64,000 bases of DNA from NCBI GenBank assembly GCA_031261485.1, contig JAISJO010000057.1, positions 16,607 to 80,606 of the forward strand, in the 5' to 3' direction. This stretch comes from Propionibacteriaceae bacterium. Its GTDB lineage: Bacteria; Actinomycetota; Actinomycetes; Propionibacteriales; Propionibacteriaceae. This document shows, piece after piece, positions 16,302 to 25,226 of the stretch (position 1 is its first letter; every line of letters starts with the position of its first letter). The position numbers and the translations under genes were made by a program. A model generated the notes under the pieces. The model saw only the letters and a list, made by a program, of their open reading frames with translations. It did no database searches and was not told where the DNA came from.

Positions 16302-16449
16302 TTCCAACTTTGGCCTATGTCGACGGTGTTTTGGGGTGTGTGAACGGAGTGGGATCGAAGATGGCCCATTGTCGGCCTCGGATCGGACGTACATTGGGCC
16401 AACTCCGTCAGGGGTCCCTGGAATCGTGCGGGTTGGGCCAAAGTTCGCC
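16302..16449. repeat. About 145-bp element with terminal inverted repeats, copy 3
   Basis: Near-identical to the copy at 16074, with the same terminal repeats and the same internal GAACGGAGTGGGATCGAAGA block. The tandem arrangement (unit 228 bp) suggests local duplication rather than separate insertion. Confidence 0.8.
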
Positions 16450-16551
16450 GAGGTGGCGTCGATTACTGATGTCGTCAATCCAGTCCCCCTGCGTCACGTG
16501 TTCCGCTCCGCAGGCCGCGCCCGGTGTCGGGGGACCCCCAAACACCGGACG

Positions 16552-16713
16552 ACCGATTGAGTCGAGGAACGAAGCTCGCTTCGATTCCGAGGCGATTGAA
16601 GGTCGTTGAAGGCGGTATGGCCGCTGAGCACGACCGATTGAGTCGAGGAATGAAGTTTGCTTCGGTTCTGAGGCGATTGAAGGTCGTTGAAGGCGGCAAA
16701 GCCGCCGAACATG
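16552..16713. repeat. 81-bp tandem repeat with two hairpins per unit
   Basis: Two units start at 16552 and 16633 with ACCGATTGAGTCGAGGAA. Each can form two hairpins. In unit 1 the first is CGAAGC-TC-GCTTCG, and in unit 2 TGAAGT-TT-GCTTCG keeps pairing through G-U wobbles. The second hairpin is GGCGGC-AAA-GCCGCC in unit 2, with a wobble version in unit 1. Both strands can be read through as short frames with 27-residue repeats, but the substitutions look structure-preserving, so I call it non-coding. Confidence 0.6.
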
Positions 16714-16914
16714 ACGCCCCTCGACGCAAGTTGCACGATGGTACAAAAGTCAGCGTCAGAGGATTTTGGGGGTGACACCGAGGCAGGCCGGTTCCACGAC
16801 ACGGCATTGTGGTCAAGCGATGTGGCGGGCAGTGATAGCTCCGAGGCAGGCCGATTTCCCCGTTGCCGAGATTCTCAAGGACGTGGGACGAACAGACTCC
16901 GATAGGCTTGAGGG

Positions 16915-17583
16915 GTGAGAATTACACCTAGTATCCTCAACGCTGATTTTGCCCGTTTGGGGGAGGAGATCGCGCGCATCCCGTCTGCCGACGCCATCCA
17001 TATTGACGTCATGGACGATCATTTTGTTCCTAACCTGACTCTCGGGTTGCCTGTGGTGGAGTCTTTGCGTCGGGCGACGACGACGATGTTGGACATTCAT
17101 CTTATGATTGAGGACCCTGACCGTTGGGCGCCAGGGTATGCCGAGGTGGGTGCGGAGTCGGTGACTTTCCATGTGGAGGCGGCTCATGCGCCTGTGCGGT
17201 TGGCGCGGGAATTGCGTCGGCTCGGGGCGCGGGCGGGCGTGGCTCTGAATCCGGCGACTCCAGTATCGGCTGTGGAGAACCTTGTCAGGAATGTGGACAT
17301 GGTGCTCATCATGAGTGTGGAGCCGGGGTTTGGTGGGCAGAAGTTTCTCGACCTTGTGCTGCCCAAGGTCGCCGCGGTGCGGAAGATGATTGGTGACGCG
17401 GACATCTGGTTGCAGATGGATGGCGGGGTGTCCTTGGAGACCATTGAGCGGTGCGCCGAGGCTGGGGCAGACACTTTCGTTGCTGGGTCGGCCGTGTTCC
17501 GCGCTGAGGACCCTGACCGGATGGTACAGGCGCTCAAACATTCAGCAATGAACGCAGCCAATGCGAAGGGAACTGTGGCATGA
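16915..17583 (+). CDS. rpe: Ribulose-phosphate 3-epimerase
   Basis: A 222-residue TIM-barrel enzyme interconverting ribulose-5-phosphate and xylulose-5-phosphate in the pentose phosphate pathway. Signatures are [57 protein letters not shown] and [10 protein letters not shown]. The metal ligands of the HIDVMD and DIHLMI motifs and the MDGGV loop are present. The start is a GTG. The stop overlaps the thrC start by 4 nt. Confidence 0.96.
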   Translation: MRITPSILNADFARLGEEIARIPSADAIHIDVMDDHFVPNLTLGLPVVESLRRATTTMLDIHLMIEDPDRWAPGYAEVGAESVTFHVEAAHAPVRLARELRRLGARAGVALNPATPVSAVENLVRNVDMVLIMSVEPGFGGQKFLDLVLPKVAAVRKMIGDADIWLQMDGGVSLETIERCAEAGADTFVAGSAVFRAEDPDRMVQALKHSAMNAANAKGTVA

Positions 17584-19037
17584 GGTACATGTCAACGCGC
17601 GGCTATGGTGCGCGCGACCCCCTAGGGTTCACGGACATCCTCTTGGAAGGGCTCGCTCCCGATGGCGGCCTGTACGTTCCGGAGGATTATCCCTCCTTGT
17701 CTCACGATAATCTGCGGGAACTGCGCGCGACCCTGACCACCCACGGATATGCGGCCTTCGCAGCAGAAGTCCTTGGTTTGTTCATCGACGACGTCTCGAC
17801 GGGAGACTTGCTGGCTATGTGTGAGCGGGCGTACACAGCGGCCAAGTTCGGCACAGATGACATTGCTCCTGTGAGCCAGTTGGAGCCCGGCTTGTGGCTC
17901 GCTCATCTGTCCGAAGGTCCGACAGCCGCCTTCAAAGACATGGCGATGCAGCTTCTTGCGCAGTTCTTCGACCATGAACTGACCAAAAGAGACCAGCGAC
18001 TCACCATCGTGGGCGCGACCTCGGGGGACACCGGTTCGGCGGCCGAATACGCCATGCTCGACACTGACAGGGTGAAGGTCTTCATGCTCTCGCCGTTGGA
18101 CCGCATGAGCCCCTTCCAGCGCGGACAGATGTACGGCATTGACGACCCGCGTGTGGTGAATATCGTTGTCCCGGGCACTTTCGACGACTGTCAGGACTTG
18201 GTCAAGCAGGTCAATGCCGACGCCGAGTTCAAGGACGAATACTCCATTGGTGCGGTCAACTCCATCAATTGGGCGCGCATCGTCGCTCAAGTTGTGTATT
18301 ACCTGGCGAGTTGGATTCGGGTGTCGGAGGCGACTGGGTCTGACCAGGTCTCGTTCACTGTCCCCTCGGGCAATTTCGGCAATATTCTGGCTGGACACGT
18401 TTCACGCATGATGGGCGCGCCTATCCTCGATCTGGTGTGTGCGACGAATGAGAACAATGTCTTGGCTGAGTTCTTCGACACGGGTGTTTATCGTGTGCGC
18501 TCGTCTGAGCAGACTTACGCCACATCGAGCCCCAGCATGGACATCTCCAAGGCGTCCAACTTCGAGCGCTTCTTCTTCGATTTGACCGGGCGAAACGCTG
18601 GCGAGGTACGCCGACTGTTTGGAGAGCAGCTACCTCGCACAGGAGTCATCGACATCCGCCAGGAACCCTATGCTGACGGCTGCGCGCAGGTGTATGGGTT
18701 CCGCGCCGGTACTTCGACGCACGCCGACCGTGTGGCCACCATCGCGCGAGTCTGGGGCGCGGATGGGTACCTCATCGACCCGCACACTGCCGACGCCGTG
18801 AAAGTGGCAACAGACCGGATGCGCCAGACGGCACAGGAGCAGCAGAAGTCCGCAGTGCCCATGATTGTCACCGAGACGGCTTTGCCCATCAAGTTCGCAG
18901 CCACGATACGTGAAGCGATTGGGCACGAACCCGACATGCCCGAGCGTTTCGTTCATGTCATGGACGCACCGCAGCACACCGTCACACTCGGTGGGGGAGT
19001 CGACCAACTCAAGGACATCATCTCTGCTCGGGCATGA
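17580..19037 (+). CDS. thrC: Threonine synthase
   Basis: A 485-residue PLP enzyme converting O-phosphohomoserine to threonine. The N-terminus [35 protein letters not shown] matches the long ThrC type. The PLP lysine lies in [16 protein letters not shown], and the phosphate loop in [16 protein letters not shown]. Residues [13 protein letters not shown] are also typical. ATGA overlap with rpe implies coupling. That pairing is not the usual hom-thrC-thrB cluster, so threonine genes are split here. Confidence 0.95.
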   Translation: MRYMSTRGYGARDPLGFTDILLEGLAPDGGLYVPEDYPSLSHDNLRELRATLTTHGYAAFAAEVLGLFIDDVSTGDLLAMCERAYTAAKFGTDDIAPVSQLEPGLWLAHLSEGPTAAFKDMAMQLLAQFFDHELTKRDQRLTIVGATSGDTGSAAEYAMLDTDRVKVFMLSPLDRMSPFQRGQMYGIDDPRVVNIVVPGTFDDCQDLVKQVNADAEFKDEYSIGAVNSINWARIVAQVVYYLASWIRVSEATGSDQVSFTVPSGNFGNILAGHVSRMMGAPILDLVCATNENNVLAEFFDTGVYRVRSSEQTYATSSPSMDISKASNFERFFFDLTGRNAGEVRRLFGEQLPRTGVIDIRQEPYADGCAQVYGFRAGTSTHADRVATIARVWGADGYLIDPHTADAVKVATDRMRQTAQEQQKSAVPMIVTETALPIKFAATIREAIGHEPDMPERFVHVMDAPQHTVTLGGGVDQLKDIISARA

Positions 19038-19099
19038 GGTCTGCCGTGCAGGTCAGACGGATGCCTGTGGGACAACACTGATACTTGGCCAAGCCGTAT

Positions 19100-19126
19100 G
19101 GATTCTGCGACTTCGCGCAGAATGAC
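19100..19126. repeat. Half copy of the dispersed inverted-repeat element (right arm)
   Basis: GGATTCTGCGACTTCGCGCA followed by GAATGAC matches the right arm of the 67-nt element exactly. The left arm is missing. It lies in the gap between the convergent thrC and rhaB genes. Confidence 0.75.
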
Positions 19127-19210
19127 CGTGTGGCCTGGGGCGCGATTCGCTGGGCCCCAGGCGCAAGAAGGGTATCGGATTCAGTAAGTAAACCGTTGCC
19201 TGTTTGTTCT

Positions 19211-20740
19211 TTACCCTCCGAAGGCACGTCTCTGCGCGTCATCCCAAGCGGCTTGGGGAAGGTCGAGGACGCCGGGGGCATATGTCTGGGTCTCGCAAGA
19301 GTTGGCGGAGACAGCCCGAAGGTCGAGCAAAGAGCCCTGCAACGCGCCGAGCGCCCTGGCTTGGACCAGGAGGTTGCCCAGTGCTGTCCCCTCAGCGGGA
19401 CCTGCAATCACAGGCAGTCCCACGGCCTCGGCGGTGAGTTGGTTGAGCAAGGCATTGCGACATCCACCGCCCACGACGTGTACCACCGAAATATCACGAT
19501 CAGCCAGGTGACAGGCCATACGAATTGCCCGACGATACCCGACGGCCAAGGAGTCGAGGATACAGCGAGTGAACTCGGCGGGAGTTGTGGGCACTGGCTG
19601 CCCAGTCTCACGGGCCATGTCGGCGAGCCGGGATGGCATGTCGCCGGGAGGCAGGAGGCGCGGGTCTTCCATGTCGACTACCGTTGTCAGCGCGGGCAAA
19701 CGCGAAGCAGCATCGAGGAGGGGAAGCAGTTCGCAGTCGTGGCCCTCTTTGGCCCACTGGCGCTGGGATTCGGTGAGTACCCACAGCCCCATGACGTTCT
19801 TGAGATAACGCACGGTCCCATCGACGCCCAATTCGTTGGAGAAATTGGCTGTCCGAGATTCTTCCGTCAGAACGGGGGAGTCCAGTTCCAAACCGACGAG
19901 CGACCAGGTTCCAGAAGACACGTAGGCGAAATCCCTTGTCCTCGCGGGGATAGACACGATGGCGGAGGCTGTGTCATGGGCGCCGACCGCAATGACGGAC
20001 ACCTCTCCAGCCACAACCTCAGGACGCACACGTCCCACGACGGTTCCCGGTTCCACGATGGGTGGGAAGAGCGTTTCCACGTCGAGACCGTAATGACCCC
20101 GTAAGTGGTCAGTGACCGACGGACTCCACGCCCTAGTTTGAGCGTTGAGAAGGCCTGATGTGGAAGCAATGGTCAACTCCGTGGCGAATTCTCCGCTGAG
20201 GAAGTGTGAAAACAGGTCGGGCAGGAACAGGGCATGGTCCACCGACCGCCACGACGGGTCGCCCGCCGAGCAGGCCAGCTGGAAAACCGTGTTGAACTCC
20301 ATGACCTGCAGACCGCACTGTGCGTACAACTCAGCAGCCGGAAAAGCCGCGAAGAAGGAAGCCGGAGTGTCGTGGGCACGGGTGTCGCGGTAATTGTAGG
20401 GAGGCTCAACCAACTCCTGCGCGGCCAAAGCCTCCACAATCCTCGTCTCCTGGGCAGAAAGCGGGGGCGTGTTCCTGAGGAGTCCGTAATCGACTCCCCA
20501 CGTGTCCACCGCGACTCCCAGCAGACGGCCCTGTGCCTGGGCCTGTGCCTCACGCACCCCTTGAACGATGTCAGCGAAGAGCCCAGCCGCATCGAGGTGC
20601 AAGTGCTCGGCCTGCGTGAAGGTGGTTGTGGGGAATCTGTGCACCTCCGACAGCGAGAACTGCCCGTCGCACAAGCGCCCGAGGATGACTCGCCCGGATG
20701 TCGCTCCCAAGTCTGCAGCGGCGAAGAAATGGTCGGTCAT
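19211..20740 (-). CDS. rhaB: Rhamnulokinase
   Basis: A 509-residue FGGY-family sugar kinase that phosphorylates L-rhamnulose to L-rhamnulose-1-phosphate. The N-terminal phosphate-binding loop ADLGATSGRVILG, VDTWGVDYGLL, GAHDTASAIVSIP and the C-terminal VVGGGCRNALLNQLTAEAVGLPV are RhaB features. Length is normal (about 480-500). It is transcribed divergently from rhaI across an 88-bp gap that holds a LacI-type operator candidate. Confidence 0.92.
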   Translation of the reverse strand: MTDHFFAAADLGATSGRVILGRLCDGQFSLSEVHRFPTTTFTQAEHLHLDAAGLFADIVQGVREAQAQAQGRLLGVAVDTWGVDYGLLRNTPPLSAQETRIVEALAAQELVEPPYNYRDTRAHDTPASFFAAFPAAELYAQCGLQVMEFNTVFQLACSAGDPSWRSVDHALFLPDLFSHFLSGEFATELTIASTSGLLNAQTRAWSPSVTDHLRGHYGLDVETLFPPIVEPGTVVGRVRPEVVAGEVSVIAVGAHDTASAIVSIPARTRDFAYVSSGTWSLVGLELDSPVLTEESRTANFSNELGVDGTVRYLKNVMGLWVLTESQRQWAKEGHDCELLPLLDAASRLPALTTVVDMEDPRLLPPGDMPSRLADMARETGQPVPTTPAEFTRCILDSLAVGYRRAIRMACHLADRDISVVHVVGGGCRNALLNQLTAEAVGLPVIAGPAEGTALGNLLVQARALGALQGSLLDLRAVSANSCETQTYAPGVLDLPQAAWDDAQRRAFGG

Positions 20741-20795
20741 CGGCGGCCTTTCTACGATGGTAACCCTTGACCTTTTGTGCTCTTCATTCTAGGAT

Positions 20796-20807
20796 TGAAA
20801 CGATTCA
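20796..20807. promoter_or_regulatory. Candidate LacI-family operator between rhaB and rhaI
   Basis: TGAAACGATTCA is a near-perfect palindrome with the central CG typical of LacI-family operators. It sits in the 88-bp divergent gap, where it could control both arms of the rhamnose locus. No regulator gene lies nearby in the window. Confidence 0.5.
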
Positions 20808-20828
20808 CTTTCAAGCCTAGGAGCACCG

Positions 20829-21989
20829 ATGCTCAATCTCAACAACATACTTCCACAACTGGACCAACTCGAAATTGAAGTCCCTTCTTGGGCCTATGGC
20901 AACTCCGGGACCCGGTTCAAGGTCTTTCCTCAGAAGGGCACCCCACGAGATGCTTTCGAGAAAATCTCCGACGCGGCGCAAGTCAACGCCGTCACAGGAC
21001 TCGTCCCCACGGTCGCCCTCCACATCCCCTGGGACACGGTGGATGACTACGCCGCCTTGGCCGCCCATGCCCAGAGTCTGGGCGTGAAACTGGGGACCAT
21101 CAACTCCAACACTTTTCAGGATGAGGACTACAAGTTCGGCTCGCTGGCCCATCCTGATGAGAGGGTGCGCCGCAAGGCCATCGAACACAATGTCGCCTGC
21201 ATCGACATCATGGATGTCACCGGCTCGCGCGACCTGAAGATATGGCTCGCTGACGGCACCAATTACCCTGGTCAAGACGACATCAGGGGCCGCCAAGAGC
21301 GGTTGGCTGACTCGCTTGCCCAGATTTATGCCCACCTGTCTGACGCTCAGCGCATTGTCTTGGAGTACAAGTTCTTCGAGCCGGCCTTCTACCACACCGA
21401 TGTCCCCGACTGGGGGACCTCGCTCCTGCATTGCATTGCGATGGGACCGAAGGCCATGGTCTGCCTCGACACTGGCCATCACGCGCCGGGAACCAACATT
21501 GAATTCATCGTGGCTCAGTTGTTGCGTGTCGGCCGTTTGGGTTCTTTCGATTTCAACTCTCGTTTCTACGCTGACGACGATCTCATGGTCGGCGCGGCGG
21601 ACCCGTTCCAGTTGTTCCGCATTCTGTACGAGGTCGTGCGGGGCGGGGGCTATCCGAACGCGAGTGTCGCCCTTATGCTGGACCAGTGCCACAACATCGA
21701 GAATCACATCGCGGGGCAGATTCGTTCCGTGTTGAATGTTCAAGAGATGCTGGCTCGTGCGCTTCTGGTGGATCCGGAAGCGCTCGCAGCGGCGCAGAAG
21801 GCGTGCGACCCCCTGGCAGCGAACGAGGTGTTCATGGACGCTTTCTACACCGATGTGCGTCCAGGTCTGGCGCAGTGGAGAGTCTCGAAGGGGCTCCCCG
21901 CCGATCCCATGGCCGCTTTCTGGGCTTCCGGTTACCAAGAAAGAATCGAGGCCGAGCGTATCGGCGGCGTACAGGCCTCGTGGACCTGA
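20829..21989 (+). CDS. rhaI: L-rhamnose isomerase (RhaI type)
   Basis: A 386-residue xylose-isomerase-like TIM barrel converting L-rhamnose to L-rhamnulose. Metal/active-site regions are visible: VLEYKFFEPAFYHTDVPDWG, CLDTGHHAPGTNIE, SFDFNSRFYADDDLMVG and ALMLDQCHNIENHI. This is the short RhaI type common in actinobacteria and pseudomonads, not the E. coli RhaA type (about 420). It begins the rightward operon, with AGGAG upstream. Confidence 0.92.
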   Translation: MLNLNNILPQLDQLEIEVPSWAYGNSGTRFKVFPQKGTPRDAFEKISDAAQVNAVTGLVPTVALHIPWDTVDDYAALAAHAQSLGVKLGTINSNTFQDEDYKFGSLAHPDERVRRKAIEHNVACIDIMDVTGSRDLKIWLADGTNYPGQDDIRGRQERLADSLAQIYAHLSDAQRIVLEYKFFEPAFYHTDVPDWGTSLLHCIAMGPKAMVCLDTGHHAPGTNIEFIVAQLLRVGRLGSFDFNSRFYADDDLMVGAADPFQLFRILYEVVRGGGYPNASVALMLDQCHNIENHIAGQIRSVLNVQEMLARALLVDPEALAAAQKACDPLAANEVFMDAFYTDVRPGLAQWRVSKGLPADPMAAFWASGYQERIEAERIGGVQASWT

Positions 21990-21993
21990 GCTC

Positions 21994-23160
21994 ATGTTTC
22001 CATTAGTCAACACGCACATCCACATCCCACCGAACTTCTCGGCGTTCCGAACCCCCGATGCGGTGGTGGATGCGGCCGTTGCAGAAGGCATCCGTGCCAT
22101 CGGCGTGTCCAACTTCTACGACCAGTCTGTCTACGGCCTGATACGTTCTGCCGCGCGGGAGGCGGACATCACGGCCATGTTCGGGTTGGAGTTCATCACT
22201 CTCATTCCTGAGTTGGAAGAGGCAGGGATACGTATCAACGACCCGTCTAACCCGGGGCGGATGTACCTGACGGGCAAAGGCATCAACCCGTTCAAGCCGC
22301 GCTCGCCGAGGGCCGAGAAGATCGCCACGGCTGTCCGCAAGGACAACGACCAGCGCTCTCACCGGATGATCGCCCTAGTCGCCGAGCACTTCGGGGCGTT
22401 GGGCTTCGACACGATGGTGACTCCGCGAGGGTTGGTTGAGGATGTCGCCGCACGCGGCGGTGTGCCGGTTGAGTGGGTCTCGCTCCAAGAGCGCCACATC
22501 GCCATGGCTTTCCAGGAGGCGGTTTTCCGACTGCCGTTGGGGGAGAGGGTTGAGATGCTCGACAAGGCGTATGGGCGCCCGTGCGATGTGGACGTGGAGG
22601 ACCCCGTGGCCCTCCAGACGGAGATACGTTCGCGTCTGCTCAAGAAGGGCACTCCCGGTTTCGTCGCAGAGGTGGCTCTGAGTTTCCAGGACGCTTACAA
22701 CTACATCCTCGACATGGGGGGCATTCCGTGTTACCCGGTTCTTGCCGATGGTGCCGACCCAGTGTGCCCCTTCGAGGAGTCGCCGACCGCGTTGGCTGAA
22801 GCGCTTCTGGAGCGGGGCATCCACGCCGCGGAATTCATCCCCAATCGTAATTACTCCTTCTCGCTGAACAGGTATGTCCAGACTCTGCATGACCACGGCA
22901 TCCTCGTCATGGCGGGAACGGAGCACAACACATGGGAGCAGATTCCTCTCGCGCCACGGTGCATGGATGGCCCTCTGTCGGACTATACACAAGAATTGTT
23001 CTATGAGGGTGCGTGCGTGGTCGCGGCGCATTCCGCGAGGGCAGAGTGGGCGAAGCCTGGGTACGTCGACGGCAAGGGAAAGCTCGTCAAAGACCTGAGC
23101 CATCGCGTCTCGCTCATCAACGAAGGCGATCACATCATCGGGGGCGGAGAATGGGAATGA
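21994..23160 (+). CDS. PHP-domain metallohydrolase-like protein of the rhamnose operon
   Basis: A 388-residue protein with the PHP (polymerase and histidinol phosphatase) pattern of metal ligands: HxH in LVNTHIHIPPNFS near residues 9-11, a Glu in FGLEFITL, and GTEHNTWEQIPL near the C-terminal end. The family usually hydrolyses phosphate esters. The ATG at 21994 is 4 nt after the rhaI stop; a longer reading would overlap rhaI and has no support. It overlaps the next gene. Its place between isomerase and aldolase suggests a role in rhamnose or lactaldehyde metabolism, but the substrate is unknown. Confidence 0.7.
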   Translation: MFPLVNTHIHIPPNFSAFRTPDAVVDAAVAEGIRAIGVSNFYDQSVYGLIRSAAREADITAMFGLEFITLIPELEEAGIRINDPSNPGRMYLTGKGINPFKPRSPRAEKIATAVRKDNDQRSHRMIALVAEHFGALGFDTMVTPRGLVEDVAARGGVPVEWVSLQERHIAMAFQEAVFRLPLGERVEMLDKAYGRPCDVDVEDPVALQTEIRSRLLKKGTPGFVAEVALSFQDAYNYILDMGGIPCYPVLADGADPVCPFEESPTALAEALLERGIHAAEFIPNRNYSFSLNRYVQTLHDHGILVMAGTEHNTWEQIPLAPRCMDGPLSDYTQELFYEGACVVAAHSARAEWAKPGYVDGKGKLVKDLSHRVSLINEGDHIIGGGEWE

Positions 23161-25175
23161 CGACAGAAAATAGTGGTGTTCGCTGCGTTGCAGGTGGCGC
23201 CGACATCATTGAAATCGCACATCGCTTCGGCGACGATGAGTACGCTCGCGCGGGCGGGGGCAACTGTTCGGTCAAGGCTGATGGTGTGTTGTGGATCAAG
23301 CCCAGTGGGACAAGGATGAAGACCCTTGTTGCTGGCGACTTGGTGCCTCTGCGGATTGATTCATTGCTGGAAGCTCTACATTCGGACGACCCGGTGGAGG
23401 GGGACCCTGTGGTGGCCGCTGCGCGCGCCGCTCGTGTGGGGGACGACGATGGGCGCAGACCCAGCGTCGAAATTCTGTTCCACGCGCTCTTGCCTGAGCG
23501 CCTGGTTCTGCACCTGCATCCTCTTGTCGCCAATGCCCTGACCTGCAACGAAGACGCAATCGACTTGGCCGAGCGCCTATTCGGCGATGACGTGGTCGTG
23601 GTGGACTACATCGACCCCGGCATCCCTTTGGCGCGGGGTATCGAGGCGGCCCGGACTGTGTACACGCAAAGGACAGGTGCCACACCTCCAGGACTCATCT
23701 TCTTGCGCAACCACGGAATCATCGCTGCTGCCGACACGATTGAGGAACTGGCTGTCCTTGTCACAGGGATGACGGCCAAGATCCAGGCGGCCATCGACCA
23801 GGCTTGTGTAGCCAAGGAGGGTTCTGCCCCAGCAACCAAGGGCATTGCTGCCGACGAAGAGGAAGCATTGCCAGGTTCCAGCCTGGTGGTTCAGGTTGGC
23901 CCCTTGTTGCGCGGACTTCTGGGCACCGGGCAGTCTCTCGCCATCATCGCATCCGACGTGTCCGACCTTGTGGCCTCTCAGACAGGGGTGGGCAAGCCCA
24001 TCGTGTCGGGCGGGCCACTCATCCCGGACCAGATTGTGTACGCAGGTTCTTTGCCGTGCGTGATTCCCAGCCCTGCCGAGGCGGATGTACGTGCGGCAGT
24101 CGCGGACTACGTGAAGCAGCACGGGCACAACCCGGTGGTGTGCGTCATCCCTGGTCAGGCGGCTTTTGCTGCTGGCGCTGACCAGGCTTCGGCAGCCAAC
24201 GCCCTCGCTGTCTTCACTGACGCGCTGCGGGTGGCTCGCGACGCGAACCTGTTGGGTGTGTGTCGGGTGATGGACGAGCGCGAGCGCGGGTTCATCGAGA
24301 ACTGGGAGGCGGAGGCCTACCGCAAGAAGGTGGCCGCTTCGACAACCAAGGGCCGCCTATGGGGCAAAGTTGCTGTCGTGACTGGTGCCGCCCAGGGCTT
24401 CGGATTAGGCATCTCGCAAGCCCTCGCCGCCCAAGGGGCGCATGTCGTCCTGGCCGATCTCAATATCGACTTGGCACGCGCTGAGGCAGAGAAGCTGTGT
24501 GGCACATTTGGGGCCGGACGGGCTCTTGCGGTGGCGGTCAACGTCTCGGACGAGGCGTCCCAGAGGCAAGCCGTATCCCAGATCGTCGCTGCCTATGGCG
24601 GACTCGACTTGTTCGTGTCCAATGCCGGAATCGCCCGTGCCGCGTCGGTGACGGAGCAGCGGATCGAGGATTTCGACCTCGTCACTGCCGTCAATTACAA
24701 GGGATATTTCCTCGGGGTGCGGGCGGTTGCGCCTATCATGGCGGCCCAGCACCGCGTTCGCCCCGACACCCTCTTCGACATCGTGGAGGTCAACTCCAAG
24801 TCTGGTCTGGAAGGCTCGAAGCGCAACTTCGCCTACGCTGGGTCGAAGTTCGGTGGAATTGGCTTGACACAGTCCTTCGCTTTGGAACTGATCGAATCTG
24901 GCATCAAGGTCAATGCTGTGTGCCCTGGGAACTTCCTCGACGGACCGCTGTGGTCCGACCCCGAGCGCGGGTTGTTCGTCCAGTATCTTGAGGCGGGCAA
25001 GGTTCCTGGTGCGAAACACGTGGCCGACGTGCGGGCGTACTACGAATCCAAGGTCCCCATGGGGCGCGGGTGCCTGCCTGACGACGTGGCCCGTGCCGTG
25101 ATGTACCTTGTGGAACAGCAATATGAAACTGGACAAGCCCTTCCGGTGACCGGCGGGCAGGTCATGCTGAGCTGA
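23157..25175 (+). CDS. rhaEW: Bifunctional rhamnulose-1-phosphate aldolase / lactaldehyde dehydrogenase
   Basis: A 672-residue fusion. The N-terminal class II aldolase domain (about 1-400) has GGGNCSVKADGVLWIKPSGT and the zinc histidines of LHLHPLVANAL. It cleaves rhamnulose-1-phosphate to DHAP and L-lactaldehyde. The C-terminal short-chain dehydrogenase (about 402-672) has VTGAAQGFGLG for NAD and YAGSKFGG (YxxxK), and should oxidise lactaldehyde to lactate. The ATG at 23157 lies 7 nt after GGAG and overlaps the upstream stop (ATGA); an ATG at 23151 is too close to that site. The symbol follows the RhaEW/RhaD fusions of actinobacteria and others. Confidence 0.88.
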   Translation: MTTENSGVRCVAGGADIIEIAHRFGDDEYARAGGGNCSVKADGVLWIKPSGTRMKTLVAGDLVPLRIDSLLEALHSDDPVEGDPVVAAARAARVGDDDGRRPSVEILFHALLPERLVLHLHPLVANALTCNEDAIDLAERLFGDDVVVVDYIDPGIPLARGIEAARTVYTQRTGATPPGLIFLRNHGIIAAADTIEELAVLVTGMTAKIQAAIDQACVAKEGSAPATKGIAADEEEALPGSSLVVQVGPLLRGLLGTGQSLAIIASDVSDLVASQTGVGKPIVSGGPLIPDQIVYAGSLPCVIPSPAEADVRAAVADYVKQHGHNPVVCVIPGQAAFAAGADQASAANALAVFTDALRVARDANLLGVCRVMDERERGFIENWEAEAYRKKVAASTTKGRLWGKVAVVTGAAQGFGLGISQALAAQGAHVVLADLNIDLARAEAEKLCGTFGAGRALAVAVNVSDEASQRQAVSQIVAAYGGLDLFVSNAGIARAASVTEQRIEDFDLVTAVNYKGYFLGVRAVAPIMAAQHRVRPDTLFDIVEVNSKSGLEGSKRNFAYAGSKFGGIGLTQSFALELIESGIKVNAVCPGNFLDGPLWSDPERGLFVQYLEAGKVPGAKHVADVRAYYESKVPMGRGCLPDDVARAVMYLVEQQYETGQALPVTGGQVMLS

Positions 25176-25226
25176 GAAATGACTCACCATGAGCGACTCT
25201 GAATCGACTGGGAAAGAGAAAGAAAG

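Noticed and set aside
15803..16441. Leftward frame of 212 codons in the repeat region
   Set aside because: It is built from the 159-bp and 228-bp repeats (the same peptide appears twice), with no plausible start site. I treat the region as non-coding repeat DNA.
16524..16775. Possible small protein with two 27-residue repeats (DRLSRG...)
   Set aside because: Both strands are open over the repeats, there is no good ribosome binding site, and substitutions keep hairpin pairing rather than protein sequence.
19085..20104. 339-codon rightward frame antisense to rhaB
   Set aside because: Shadow of rhaB, which has full FGGY-kinase motifs; the frame begins in the inverted-repeat arm.
21736..21993. 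N-terminal extension of the PHP protein
   Set aside because: It would lie within rhaI in another frame and lacks PHP sequence; the ATG at 21994 gives a clean start.
20817..22112. 431-codon leftward frame antisense to rhaI
   Set aside because: It overlaps a well-supported gene along its whole length and shows no recognisable domain.
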